DNA of 64,000 bases from an uncultured Agathobacter sp. (lineage in GTDB: Bacteria > Bacillota > Clostridia > Lachnospirales > Lachnospiraceae). The stretch covers positions 1-64,000 of the forward strand of contig CAKRNE010000002.1 in NCBI GenBank assembly GCA_934365945.1, in the 5' to 3' direction. A program made the translations under genes and the position numbers. Of this stretch, positions 15,751 through 24,457 are shown piece by piece; within the stretch, counting starts at the first letter, position 1, and each line of letters opens with the position of its first letter. The notes below the pieces were generated by a model. That model saw only the letters and a list, made by a program, of their open reading frames with translations. It made no database searches and was not told the origin of the DNA.

Positions 15751-16653
15751 GTGGACAGGGCACAATACAAATGTTGCAGACGTGGGGCAAATTTACGTCG
15801 AAAGAGACGCAGGCACAGAAAAATACGGCATTCAGTTATATTTACCTGTAGTATCATAGCTGTGGCTGTATTTGTGATTGTTGGAAGCCGTATGATAACA
15901 TCCGGTGACGGCAGGACAAATAAAAATGATGTTGAAGCCGGAAATAATACATATGATAATGCAGATATAGAAAATACTAAAATCTTTGAAAAGAATAAGA
16001 TACAAAATAATCAGTTAATGCTTGATGATATAATGAACAGTACCCAATATCCAAAACAGCTACAGGAGCTTGCTTTGAAAAATGAAGAGGCACTTGAGTT
16101 TGTGTATGATTATCCGACGGAACATGTGAAGGAACACATAGTTGATTTGACAGAAGAAGCGTCTATGGATAGTGTTCCGTTATTTGTGCAATGGGATAAA
16201 CGCTGGGGCTACGAAAATTATAGCGGCAATTTTTTCGCAGCAAGCGGATGCGGTCCCACTACACTTTCGATGGTAGTGGTTTACCTGACACACAACAGGG
16301 AGGCATCACCTATTGCAGTAGCAAAGTATTCAAAGGAAGCCGGTTACAGTGTAGATGGATCGGGAAGTTCATGGACGCTTATAAGTGAAGGCTGCAGGCA
16401 CTACGGCGTAAAAGCAAAGACAGTGGCGCTGGATGAGAGCAGAATGAAAGCAGAGCTTGATGCAGGACATCCTATTGTGGTAAATGTAGGACCGGGGGAT
16501 TTTACCGATACAGGACATTTTATGGTTATAACAGGCTATGATGATGAAGGCTTTTCAATAAATGATCCAAACAGCATTGAAAAAAGTGGCAAAAGGTGGT
16601 TATTCAAAAATATATCATCTCAGATTAGAGCTGTCTGGAGTATGTATGTGTGA
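15751..16653 (+). CDS. Membrane-anchored C39-like cysteine peptidase
   Basis: This 300-residue protein starts at GTG 15751 (GGAGGG upstream). An Arg/Lys-rich cytoplasmic tail (residues 10-26) precedes one membrane helix (28-46), a polar linker, and a papain-like Peptidase_C39_2 domain (about 140-300). The catalytic set is visible: Cys167 in SGCGPTTLSM, His256 in TGHFMVITGY and Asn271/Asp272 in NDPNS. The domain should lie outside the membrane. It is not fused to an ABC transporter, so it is not a bacteriocin exporter. The shared promoter element links it to the two-component system that follows, suggesting a cell-envelope stress or peptide-processing role. Confidence 0.85.
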   Translation: MDRAQYKCCRRGANLRRKRRRHRKIRHSVIFTCSIIAVAVFVIVGSRMITSGDGRTNKNDVEAGNNTYDNADIENTKIFEKNKIQNNQLMLDDIMNSTQYPKQLQELALKNEEALEFVYDYPTEHVKEHIVDLTEEASMDSVPLFVQWDKRWGYENYSGNFFAASGCGPTTLSMVVVYLTHNREASPIAVAKYSKEAGYSVDGSGSSWTLISEGCRHYGVKAKTVALDESRMKAELDAGHPIVVNVGPGDFTDTGHFMVITGYDDEGFSINDPNSIEKSGKRWLFKNISSQIRAVWSMYV

Positions 16654-16677
16654 AAATATATTTGTATAAGTGCCGGT

Positions 16678-16717
16678 AAAACATCCTATTATTGAGATAA
16701 ATAATAGGGTGTTTTTT
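16678..16717 (+). terminator. Terminator after the C39-like peptidase gene
   Basis: AAAACATCCTATTATT (16678-16693) pairs with AATAATAGGGTGTTTT (16700-16715) across a short loop and runs into Ts. The right arm merges with the regulatory element of the next operon. Confidence 0.75.
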
Positions 16718-16746
16718 ACAACTATGACACATCTTTATGCTATAAT
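16714..16746 (+). promoter_or_regulatory. Promoter of the two-component operon
   Basis: The 18-bp element TTTTACAACTATGACACA (16714-16731) is followed at 16741-16746 by TATAAT. No good -35 box is present at the right distance, so activator-dependent transcription, perhaps autoactivation by the response regulator, is likely. Confidence 0.6.
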
Positions 16747-16779
16747 AATTCTATCATAATCATAGAAGAGGAGCAGCTT

Positions 16780-17442
16780 ATGACCAGTATTCTCATAGTG
16801 GAAGATGACAACGACATAAATAATTTAATATGTGACACCTTAAAGGCAGAGGGATATCAATGCGAAAGAGCGTTTGATGGCAAGGAAGGGGCAGACAAAA
16901 TTGAGCAGAACAGGTACGATCTTCTGCTGCTGGATATTATGCTTCCTGAGATAAATGGTTATGAATTGCTTGACTATGTCAGGAGAATTGGGGATACTCC
17001 GGTCATAATAATATCTGCCATGGGACAGGTGGATGAAAGAATACGCGGGCTTCGTAAGGGCGCGGATGATTACATATGCAAACCATTTCAGATAGGGGAG
17101 CTGCTTGCGAGAGTGGAAACTGTATTAAGGCGCACTCAGCGCACGGCAGAGCGTCTGGAAATAGAGGATGTAGCTATAGATCCTAAATCACGTACGGTGA
17201 CAAAGGCAGGTGAGCAGGTAGAGCTCACAGTAAAGGAATTTGACCTGCTGTATGAGCTTATGAAGAATAAGAATGTTGCACTCAGCAGGCGCAGACTTTA
17301 TGAGCTTGTATGGCAGGAGGAATATACAGGGGAGACGAGGACACTTGATTCACATGTACAAAGACTGAGGAAAAAGCTTGACTGGAATGATAAGATTGTC
17401 ACGGTTTTCAGGATTGGCTATCGTCTGGAGGTTCGCGGATGA
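16780..17442 (+). CDS. OmpR/PhoB-family response regulator
   Basis: This 220-residue regulator has a receiver domain (1-118) with the acidic pair Asp9/Asp10, phospho-acceptor Asp52 in LLLLDIMLPE, Ser79 in the switch position and Lys101 in YICKPF, and a winged-helix DNA-binding domain (about 125-220) ending in the RTLDSHVQRLRKKL recognition block. It overlaps the histidine kinase gene by four bases, so the two are made together. An AGAGGAG site precedes the ATG. Its likely targets include its own promoter and the C39-like peptidase gene, which share an 18-bp element. Confidence 0.93.
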   Translation: MTSILIVEDDNDINNLICDTLKAEGYQCERAFDGKEGADKIEQNRYDLLLLDIMLPEINGYELLDYVRRIGDTPVIIISAMGQVDERIRGLRKGADDYICKPFQIGELLARVETVLRRTQRTAERLEIEDVAIDPKSRTVTKAGEQVELTVKEFDLLYELMKNKNVALSRRRLYELVWQEEYTGETRTLDSHVQRLRKKLDWNDKIVTVFRIGYRLEVRG

Positions 17443-18869
17443 AATTTTTCTATAAAATGTTTCTGGGAATGACAGTGGTACTGGCTGTTGCCCTTGGAAT
17501 GATAGAATATGTGACACTATCATATTCGCTGGAGCATGCAGTAAAAAGGGAGCAGGACAGCGCACTTTCACAGCATCAGATGATAAAATACTCGATTGAA
17601 ACGGTAATCCTTAACATGAAGAGTGAGGATGTGGAGAAAGAGCTTACAGATATGATGTCGCAGTCGGCAAAATCCATTGTTGGAGATGAAGGTGGAATGT
17701 ATCTTGCCGACGATGATGGAAAAAGGATATATGCCAATTCATGTAATTATGAGCAAAAGGATACAAAGGTAAAGGATGGTACGCTTACATACAGTATAGT
17801 TTCAAAAGAGAATACTAAAGCTACCGGTGAAAAGCAAAGCGGCAGATATATCCATGTTAAAAGCAGCTTTAAGCTGAATGAAAACAGGTATATTCTGATA
17901 ACGGAAAGTGATATTACACCGGTTTTTAATGAGTCAAAGGAGCTTAGGTATAGATGTAGCATGTACTACATTGTTATACTTGCTGTTGGTATGATGGTCA
18001 TACTGATACTTTCTTTTATGATTACAAAGCCTCTTGCCGGATTAACAGCCACAACACAAAAATTTGCAGATGGTGATTACACAGCAAGAAGTGATGTGAA
18101 GACAAAGGATGAAATAGGTGAGCTTGCGAAGGCTTTCAACGAGCTAGCGAAAAACCTTGAAAGCAAGGTTTATGAACTTCAGATGGCGGCAAAGAAGCAG
18201 GAGGATTTTACGGCAAACTTTGCACATGAGCTCAAAACCCCAATGACATCAATTATCGGATATGCAGATACCCTGTATCAGAAAAAATTGTCTGAGGATG
18301 AGGTGCACAGTGCTGCCGGAGTCATACTGAATGAGGGCATGAGGCTTGAAGCATTATCGTTTAAGCTGCTGGAGCTTATCACTCTTGATAAAAATGATTT
18401 CAGGCTTGAAGAGACAAGAGTATCTGAGATTATAGCAGACTGTGTGGAAACCGCGCGTGAAGCAGCAAGAAAGCATGATACAGAGCTTGTATACAATGCG
18501 GATGAGGCATGGGTGTGGCTGGAATATGATCTATTTAAGACCATGCTTCTTAACCTGATAGACAATGCGGTGAAATCAGGAGGCAGCAGGGTGGATGTAT
18601 CAGGCAGTCTTATTTCGCACAGCGTTTATCGTATTGCAGTTTCGGACAATGGAAGAGGAATACCGCCTGAGGATATAGAGCGCATTACGGAGGCTTTTTA
18701 TATGGTTGACAAGTCCAGATCAAGAAGTGAGCATGGAGCAGGGCTTGGGCTTGCACTTGTATCAAGGATTGCTACGCTGCATCATATAAAAATCCATTAT
18801 GAGAGTGAGTCAGGTAAAGGAACAAAGGTGTATTTTGACATGAAAGCGGAGGCATTGGATGAGAAGTAA
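17439..18869 (+). CDS. Sensor histidine kinase with extracytoplasmic domain and HAMP
   Basis: This 476-residue membrane kinase has helices near residues 6-26 and 176-196 that flank an extracytoplasmic sensor of about 150 residues. A HAMP linker follows (TKPLAGLTATTQKFADGDYT onward), then the dimerisation domain with phospho-accepting His263 in FAHELKTP, and an ATP-binding domain with an N-box (LLNLIDNAVKSGG), a G1 box (DNGRGIP) and a G2 box (GAGLGLALV). It phosphorylates the regulator encoded just upstream. The signal is unknown; the location of the sensor and the co-regulated C39-like peptidase point to the envelope. Confidence 0.92.
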   Translation: MKFFYKMFLGMTVVLAVALGMIEYVTLSYSLEHAVKREQDSALSQHQMIKYSIETVILNMKSEDVEKELTDMMSQSAKSIVGDEGGMYLADDDGKRIYANSCNYEQKDTKVKDGTLTYSIVSKENTKATGEKQSGRYIHVKSSFKLNENRYILITESDITPVFNESKELRYRCSMYYIVILAVGMMVILILSFMITKPLAGLTATTQKFADGDYTARSDVKTKDEIGELAKAFNELAKNLESKVYELQMAAKKQEDFTANFAHELKTPMTSIIGYADTLYQKKLSEDEVHSAAGVILNEGMRLEALSFKLLELITLDKNDFRLEETRVSEIIADCVETAREAARKHDTELVYNADEAWVWLEYDLFKTMLLNLIDNAVKSGGSRVDVSGSLISHSVYRIAVSDNGRGIPPEDIERITEAFYMVDKSRSRSEHGAGLGLALVSRIATLHHIKIHYESESGKGTKVYFDMKAEALDEK

Positions 18870-19869
18870 GCATTTATCAGTGCGCAAATGTATTGATAAA
18901 AAACCGGATAAAATCAAGGGTATAGTGTGTATATGCATTATTCTGGCAGTTGTATGTGCGGGAAATATGATACCGAATTATCTGATTTCGCTTAAGGCAG
19001 CAAAAATTGCCAAAACTAGTACTACAATAAGCAACGCAGATATAAGCCCATACAGCAGCTCTATTTCAGCTGAAGATAGGCTTGCAAAGATGATGTCTCT
19101 GATGCAGGATAATGTAAATGAGCTGTGGAATGGGAAATATAGTGAGAAAAGGGAACCATTGGATACTGAAATTCCGGTGGGACAGGCTTATAAGGCTATT
19201 CAGACTTTTTTGAAGGGTGCCTGTGAGCTGCAGAAGCAGTCAGATATTACGCAGATGCTCGGTGAAGACGATATAGACATGCTGCAAAGCCTTGAAAATA
19301 ACTATTCAAAGGATACAGACAGTGAAATAGAACAGACATATGAAGCTGCGCCTGAGCAATATGGTGCAGCAGTCGTTTCGGAAGCAGGCTTTGACAATAC
19401 AATATCAGATTTTTTCGTGACGTCTGATATAAGCAAGGAATTGTCGGCGTGGGTATTTATAATATCATTTGAAGATACGAGAATGCTTACTGCTGTTGAT
19501 GCGGTGCTTGGAGTACCGTTTTATATTACGTATTATTGTGCTGATGTGGATAATCCTGAGGCGCAGGCGACGGTCATGAGAGATTTATATGCAAAGACAT
19601 ATGGCAGTGATTATTCTATGGGTGATCCAAAAGAGTCTGAATCAAAAATAGATCCTTCCTTTGAGACAAATATAATAGAGAATTTTTATTATGGGAATAA
19701 TTATGTGGAGGGGGATGATGAATATACAGGCTTTGACTCTTATGTATACTCTTGTTCATCAGACAAGGTTGAGATGGAATATCAGGTTATTACAAGATTT
19801 CAAAAATTTGAAAAAAAGGGAAAGCAGGTGTCATCATATAAGTCGCGCGTGAATATATGTCTATACTAA
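18859..19869 (+). CDS. Uncharacterised membrane-anchored protein of the two-component operon
   Basis: This 336-residue protein has one N-terminal membrane helix (about 20-42) after a basic tail, and a large acidic, presumably extracytoplasmic domain. Its start overlaps the histidine kinase gene by 11 bases, so it belongs to the same operon. The external part has no motif I recognise. It may be an accessory sensor or an inhibitor of the kinase, as is common for third genes in such operons, but that is inferred from position only. Confidence 0.75.
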   Translation: MRSKHLSVRKCIDKKPDKIKGIVCICIILAVVCAGNMIPNYLISLKAAKIAKTSTTISNADISPYSSSISAEDRLAKMMSLMQDNVNELWNGKYSEKREPLDTEIPVGQAYKAIQTFLKGACELQKQSDITQMLGEDDIDMLQSLENNYSKDTDSEIEQTYEAAPEQYGAAVVSEAGFDNTISDFFVTSDISKELSAWVFIISFEDTRMLTAVDAVLGVPFYITYYCADVDNPEAQATVMRDLYAKTYGSDYSMGDPKESESKIDPSFETNIIENFYYGNNYVEGDDEYTGFDSYVYSCSSDKVEMEYQVITRFQKFEKKGKQVSSYKSRVNICLY

Positions 19870-19876
19870 CCGGGCT

Positions 19877-19912
19877 AAAAAGCTCTCTGTGCAATGCACA
19901 GGAGCTTTTTAT
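19877..19912. terminator. Bidirectional terminator between convergent operons
   Basis: AAAAAGCTC and CTGTGC arms (19877-19892) pair with GCACAG and GAGCTTTTT (19895-19910). A-runs on one side and T-runs on the other allow termination from both strands: the two-component operon on the plus strand and the TlpA gene on the minus strand. Confidence 0.8.
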
Positions 19913-19922
19913 AGGTAGAACT

Positions 19923-20825
19923 CTATTTATTTGTGCTGTCTGCATCAATTACAGACTGAATCTGCTTCATAAGGGCATCATAGTTGTCCTGGTTATCAAT
20001 TCCGCCGAGCATTGGTTCGCCTACGATATTGCCATTTCTGTCAACAAGTATAGTTGTTGGAAATGCCATGATTTCTGAGGCATATTTACCGGCAGCACTA
20101 GAGGAGTCAATTGACAGATTACGATATTTGACACCCTGGCTTTCAAGAACAGAGGCAGCCTCTTTGATAGCTGTTTTATTGCCATCGAAGGTCTCCGTGT
20201 TGATGCCAACCACTTCTCCGCCCATTGATTTGATAGCATCATTTAATTCGTTAAGCTTGGATAACTCAGCGACGCATGGTTTGCAGCCGGTAAACCAGAA
20301 ATTGACGACTGTTACTGCATTACCGGAAAACAGGCTGTCATCCACCTTATTGCCATCAAAATCCTCACCGGAAAAATCACTGAATACAGATGAGGCTTTA
20401 GAGCTGTCATTCTTGTTATCGTCTGATGATTTATTTTTGTTTTCAAGCTCTGCTATCTGTTCCTCGATTTTTCGTATGGTTTCAATATCCTCATTAAGTG
20501 TTTTAAGCTCATCGTCTGTGAATGAATCCTTGTTTGATTCTACGGTGCCGGCAAGATAATCAGCATAATTTCCGTTTGGATCAGCGTCGCTTTTATTCAT
20601 CATGCCAAATGCCTTGTTCCACACATCAGCGTGATCTGCAAAAAGCTGATTTTCCTGCTGATATAAATCATCAAGTTTGGAATCTGATTTGCCGGATGCT
20701 TCTGAGCCGGCTTCAGTCTGAGTGTTCTTAGAATCTGTGTTGGAAGCTTGCTTTCCACCACATGCTGTAAGTGATAATGCTATGCAGAGTGTAAAAATAG
20801 AAATAAATGATAATTTGTTTTTCAT
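19923..20825 (-). CDS. TlpA-like thioredoxin-fold lipoprotein
   Basis: This 300-residue protein starts with a signal peptide and lipobox LTAC (Cys22), so it is a lipoprotein on the outer face of the membrane. A low-complexity Ser/Asp/Lys linker and a helical segment follow. The C-terminal thioredoxin-like domain (about 145-295) has the redox motif Cys181-Lys-Pro-Cys184 in WFTGCKPC and the cis-Pro block AFPTTILVD. TlpA/ResA-type proteins reduce disulfides or methionine sulfoxide partners outside the cytoplasm. It shares an operon with a 4Fe-4S membrane protein and a CXXC small protein, which would supply electrons. Confidence 0.9.
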   Translation of the reverse strand: MKNKLSFISIFTLCIALSLTACGGKQASNTDSKNTQTEAGSEASGKSDSKLDDLYQQENQLFADHADVWNKAFGMMNKSDADPNGNYADYLAGTVESNKDSFTDDELKTLNEDIETIRKIEEQIAELENKNKSSDDNKNDSSKASSVFSDFSGEDFDGNKVDDSLFSGNAVTVVNFWFTGCKPCVAELSKLNELNDAIKSMGGEVVGINTETFDGNKTAIKEAASVLESQGVKYRNLSIDSSSAAGKYASEIMAFPTTILVDRNGNIVGEPMLGGIDNQDNYDALMKQIQSVIDADSTNK

Positions 20826-20866
20826 GAGTAATTTCTCCTTTAAAATAATAGTAAAATGTTTAATAG

Positions 20867-21763
20867 TTATTTGTTGTCATTTTTTTGACATGATTTTCCC
20901 ATAAACCGGTAGCAGATGGCATCCTTTGGACAGGCCTTTATGCAGGCACCGCAGCGTATGCACTCGGGGTGATCCGGTGTCTTACACACATCCACATCCA
21001 TCTTACATGCCTTTGAGCATTTACCGCATCCGACACATTTGCTGCTATCAACGGTGATTTTGAGAAGGCTGACCTTATTAAATAATGAGTAGATTGCTCC
21101 AAGCGGACAAATCCATTTACAGAAGGGCCTGTAAAATAAAATACTTAGTACAATCACTGCAATTAAAATCATACACTTGAAGGAAAAAAGCTTTCCCAGC
21201 GCCGAACGGATAGCGGCATTTCCAATAGATAGCGGTATAGCACCCTCCAAAACACCCTGAGGACAGATGTATTTGCAGAAGAACGGGTCTCCCATTCCTA
21301 TAGAGTTCGTTACAAGCATCGGAAGAAGTATAACGAAAACAATAAGAATGACATATTTTAGGTACCTAAGAGGCTTTAGCTTGGCTGTGGAAAATTTCTT
21401 TCCGGGGATTTTATGAAGTAAATCCTGAAACCATCCAAATGGGCACAAAAAACCACATATAAATCTGCCGAGAATCACACCGAGTAAAATAAAAAATCCG
21501 GTTATGTAGTATGAAAACTTAAATTTGGATGACCCGACAACTGCCTGAAATGCTCCTATTGGACAGGCTCCTGTCGCGGCAGGGCAGGAGTAGCAGTTTA
21601 ATCCGGGTACGCATACTGTTTTTGCATTGCCCTGATATATTTTACCCTTAAATAAATTTGGAATATGAATATTGGTCAGCAGTGTTGCTGCCGCCTGTAT
21701 CCATCCACGTATTTTTGCCAGTTTTCTTGATAGTAATTTCTTTTCCTTATCCAATTCCGACAC
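20867..21763 (-). CDS. NapH/CcoG-like membrane 4Fe-4S protein
   Basis: This 298-residue protein has about five membrane helices. It carries repeated cytoplasmic CxxxCP patterns (GFLCPFGW, KYICPQG, KWICPLGA) typical of the NapH/RdxA group, an early Cys-rich block (CVPGLNCYSCPAATGACPIG), and a C-terminal pair of ferredoxin-type clusters, CVGCGKCSKAC and CIRCGACIKACP. It probably passes electrons across the membrane to the neighbouring TlpA lipoprotein. The start is GTG at 21763, within the end of the upstream small gene (17-base overlap), with GGAG close by. An alternative start, TTG a few codons in, cannot be excluded. Confidence 0.88.
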   Translation of the reverse strand: MSELDKEKKLLSRKLAKIRGWIQAAATLLTNIHIPNLFKGKIYQGNAKTVCVPGLNCYSCPAATGACPIGAFQAVVGSSKFKFSYYITGFFILLGVILGRFICGFLCPFGWFQDLLHKIPGKKFSTAKLKPLRYLKYVILIVFVILLPMLVTNSIGMGDPFFCKYICPQGVLEGAIPLSIGNAAIRSALGKLFSFKCMILIAVIVLSILFYRPFCKWICPLGAIYSLFNKVSLLKITVDSSKCVGCGKCSKACKMDVDVCKTPDHPECIRCGACIKACPKDAICYRFMGKSCQKNDNK

Positions 21764-21890
21764 ACTCCAGACATAGTTTTATTGCTTTACCAAGCACTGT
21801 AGCCGCCTCACCTCTGATTGCACCATAGCTTATCATGGATACGCCAAGGATAAGCAGAATGATTTGACATGTTTTTTGGTATTTCAACAT
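21747..21890 (-). CDS. CD1871A-type CXXC small membrane protein (47 aa)
   Basis: This short gene encodes MLKYQKTCQIILLILGVSMI, then SYGAIRGEAATVLGKAIKLC and LECVGIG. One membrane helix, a GxxRGEA.TVL.KA motif and a closing CLECxGIG match the clostridial CD1871A-family CXXC protein. GGAG precedes the ATG. It overlaps the 4Fe-4S protein gene by 17 bases, and the same three-gene arrangement (CXXC small protein, 4Fe-4S protein, TlpA) is known in other Clostridia. It likely forms a redox relay at the membrane. Confidence 0.82.
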   Translation of the reverse strand: MLKYQKTCQIILLILGVSMISYGAIRGEAATVLGKAIKLCLECVGIG

Positions 21891-21983
21891 AATGTTGCTC
21901 CTTTTTGTTGTATTGTTGACCAGCTGACTTTGGTATTATACAATATAGGTTGTAAAATTATTGTTAAGAAGCAGGAGAACATT

Positions 21984-22664
21984 TTGAGATTATTAATTGT
22001 AGAGGATGAGAAACAAATATGTGATATGGTTGCAAAGAGTCTGTATGCTGCCGGTTATGAGGTAGATACCTGTTATGATGGGAAAGAGGCTCTTGAATGT
22101 ATACTGTCGGAGAATTATGATCTGATAGTTTTGGATTTGAATCTGCCGGGGATGGATGGCATGGAGCTTCTTAAGGAGCTTAGAAAATACAATGATGAAA
22201 CTAAGGTTTTGATATTATCTGCAAGAGGTCAGATTGCTGATAAGGTAGAGGGACTGGATGCAGGAGCAAATGATTACATGGAAAAACCATTCCATCTGCA
22301 GGAGCTTGAGGCACGTATCAGAAGCCTGACAAGAAGGAAATTTGTACAGAATGATATATGTCTTAAATGCGGAGAAATAAAGTTTGATACGATTAAGCGT
22401 GAGGCATATGCAAAGGGAGAGCCGGTTCCACTGACAAGAAAAGAGAATGGTATTTTGGAATATTTACTTATCAATATAGGCAGACCGGTGAGCCAGGAGG
22501 AGCTGATAGAGCATGTGTGGGATGCCACAGCGGACAGTTTTAGCGGAGCAATCAGGGTACATATGTCTTCCCTTAGAAAAAAGCTTAAGGCGAAGCTGGG
22601 CTATGATCCCATTCTGAACAAGGTAGGTGAAGGCTATAAAATACGGGAGGAGTCTGACAGATGA
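21984..22664 (+). CDS. OmpR/PhoB-family response regulator (redox cluster)
   Basis: This 226-residue regulator has a receiver domain with Glu7/Asp8, phospho-acceptor Asp51 in IVLDLNLPG, Ser79 and Lys101 in YMEKPF, and a C-terminal winged helix ending FSGAIRVHMSSLRKKL. The start is TTG at 21984 behind AGGAG; the open frame further upstream has no ribosome site and does not fit the family. It overlaps the kinase gene by four bases and is divergent from the TlpA redox operon, with 93 bases between the starts, so control of that operon is the natural hypothesis. Confidence 0.9.
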   Translation: MRLLIVEDEKQICDMVAKSLYAAGYEVDTCYDGKEALECILSENYDLIVLDLNLPGMDGMELLKELRKYNDETKVLILSARGQIADKVEGLDAGANDYMEKPFHLQELEARIRSLTRRKFVQNDICLKCGEIKFDTIKREAYAKGEPVPLTRKENGILEYLLINIGRPVSQEELIEHVWDATADSFSGAIRVHMSSLRKKLKAKLGYDPILNKVGEGYKIREESDR

Positions 22665-23803
22665 AAAGAATGTCGTTACAGTGGAGACTTACGTGCATAA
22701 CTACATTGTGTATTGCCATTATATGTGGCTTCCTGACTATGTTTGTCTATAAAAATGGTGTGCATTACATTGATTCTCTGCAGGATGCGGTAGAGTCACA
22801 GGGGGATGAAAAAGGAAACAAATCAGATGAAATATATATCAGCATACCGGACGATAAGTGGGATGAGTTTGCGGATGAATTTTCGGTCCAGGTGTACAAT
22901 AATAAGGCTGACTATAAAAGAAACAGTCTGATAATCACTGTTTTGCTGGCACTTTTGGGAGGTGTTGTCACTTATTTTATAAGCGGGCATGCACTCAGAC
23001 CAATCAGGGAGTTTTCCGATAAAATCGAAGAGGTGCAGGCTCAGAATCTGTCTGATTCAAGAATAGAGGAAAACAATATTAAGGAACTGAACCAGCTTGG
23101 CATTTCTTATAATAAGATGCTTGAGCGTCTGTCGGAGGCATTTGAGATACAGAGACAGTTTACTGCAAATGCAGCACATGAGCTGCGCACTCCATTAGCG
23201 TTAATGCAGGTACAGCTTGATTTATATAATTCTGCCTCTCACCCTGGGAATGATGCAGACACTTTGCAGACCATAAAAATGGTTACGGAACAAAATGATA
23301 AATTAAACAGGATGGTAAAGACTCTTCTTGACATGAGTGAGCTTCAGACGGTGGGAAGAGATGATAAAATTGTATTGGATGCTATTGTTGAAGAGGTTTT
23401 GGCAGACCTTGAGCCTCTTGCACAGGAAAAAAATATAAAGCTCATTGGAAAATGTGAGGATGCCACTATGATAGGCAGTGATATACTTATTTACAGGCTT
23501 GTATACAATCTGGTTGAAAATGCCATCAAATATAATCATCCACTCGGACAGGTTACAGTAACCGCATATCAGAGAAACAAGCATGTTTATCTGTCTGTAG
23601 AAGATACGGGAAGCGGAATACCAAAGGAGCTTAGGGAGAGAGTGTTCGAGCCGTTCTTTCGTGTGGATAAATCCAGAAGCCGGGAGCTGGGCGGCGTAGG
23701 GCTAGGACTTGCTCTTGTCCGTGAAATCGTTAGAGTACATGATGGCAGTATTTGTATTAAATCAGGCAAGACTGGAGGAACGATTTTTGAGGTGAAGTTT
23801 TAA
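22661..23803 (+). CDS. Sensor histidine kinase (redox cluster)
   Basis: This 380-residue kinase has membrane helices near residues 9-29 and 89-108 with a short, acidic external loop of about 60 residues between them. A HAMP-like linker leads to the His173 dimerisation motif AAHELRTP, then the ATP-binding domain with VYNLVENAIKYN, DTGSGIP and GVGLGLALV. The loop is too short for a large ligand domain, so it may sense through a partner, plausibly a product of the divergent redox operon. It is co-expressed with the regulator upstream and shares one base with the DUF4186 gene. Confidence 0.9.
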   Translation: MKRMSLQWRLTCITTLCIAIICGFLTMFVYKNGVHYIDSLQDAVESQGDEKGNKSDEIYISIPDDKWDEFADEFSVQVYNNKADYKRNSLIITVLLALLGGVVTYFISGHALRPIREFSDKIEEVQAQNLSDSRIEENNIKELNQLGISYNKMLERLSEAFEIQRQFTANAAHELRTPLALMQVQLDLYNSASHPGNDADTLQTIKMVTEQNDKLNRMVKTLLDMSELQTVGRDDKIVLDAIVEEVLADLEPLAQEKNIKLIGKCEDATMIGSDILIYRLVYNLVENAIKYNHPLGQVTVTAYQRNKHVYLSVEDTGSGIPKELRERVFEPFFRVDKSRSRELGGVGLGLALVREIVRVHDGSICIKSGKTGGTIFEVKF

Positions 23804-24171
23804 TGACTAAGGATGAATGGTATAGGCAGTTATTTGAGCGACTGGATAATTCCAAGTTCAGAAGCAGTTTTCATTTGAAGCAGAAAGATATTGATTACAT
23901 AAATGAAAAAGGGTTGGACACAATAAGACAACATGCAAAGGATTTTATTGCAAAGAGAGAAGCTCCGGCATATATAGCAAATGATGGCAAACAGACACCA
24001 ATGAGAGGTCATCCGGTATTTATTGCCCAGCATGCAACGGCAACATGCTGCAGGGAGTGTATCCGAAAGTGGCATAAAATGCAGCCGGGCAAGGAACTAA
24101 GTCAGGTGCAGCAGGATTATCTTGTAGATGTAATTATGACATGGATTCAAAAAGAAATGGATAGACACTGA
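23803..24171 (+). CDS. DUF4186-family protein
   Basis: This 122-residue protein matches DUF4186: LFERLDNSKFRSSFHL, then DTIRQHAKDFI, the near-invariant TPMRGHPVFIAQHATATCC with CRECIRKWH, and a closing WIQKEM. The Cys-Cys-x-x-Cys and His residues could bind a metal, but the function of the family is not known to me. It starts within the stop codon of the histidine kinase gene, so it is translationally coupled to it. Confidence 0.85.
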   Translation: MTKDEWYRQLFERLDNSKFRSSFHLKQKDIDYINEKGLDTIRQHAKDFIAKREAPAYIANDGKQTPMRGHPVFIAQHATATCCRECIRKWHKMQPGKELSQVQQDYLVDVIMTWIQKEMDRH

Positions 24172-24198
24172 TGGTAAAGTCAAAAGAAGGTGCTTAGA

Positions 24199-24417
24199 GT
24201 GGGATTATTTAAGAAAAAGACAGTTACAAAGACATATGATAAAGAGAATAAGAAACCGGTAATTAAAGCGAGCATATGTAATGGCGAGCAGGTCGCAGGT
24301 TTTAAGGACATTCATACAGGTAGGATAGAAGAGATTATGCTGATTAAGAACCGGGCAGACCTTGATGAATTCAAGAAAATGTATGGAATAGAGGGAGAGA
24401 TAGAAAAGGAATATTAA
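24199..24417 (+). CDS. Small conserved protein of unknown function (72 aa)
   Basis: From GTG 24199, behind AGAAGG, the product reads MGLFKKKTVTKTYDKENKKP, then VIKASICNGEQVAGFKDIHT, a charged LIKNRADLDEFKKMYGI helix and an acidic tail. It looks like a small soluble alpha/beta protein common in Lachnospiraceae, as judged from memory. The GTG nine bases earlier is less well placed. No function can be assigned. Confidence 0.6.
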   Translation: MGLFKKKTVTKTYDKENKKPVIKASICNGEQVAGFKDIHTGRIEEIMLIKNRADLDEFKKMYGIEGEIEKEY

Positions 24418-24457
24418 AAATCAGTAATCAATGTGATGTAGAACGAGGAGAAAACAC

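Noticed and set aside
19984..20559. 191-codon frame antisense to the TlpA lipoprotein gene
   Set aside because: The minus-strand frame has a lipobox and thioredoxin motif; the plus frame is a Ser/Leu-rich shadow with no ribosome site.
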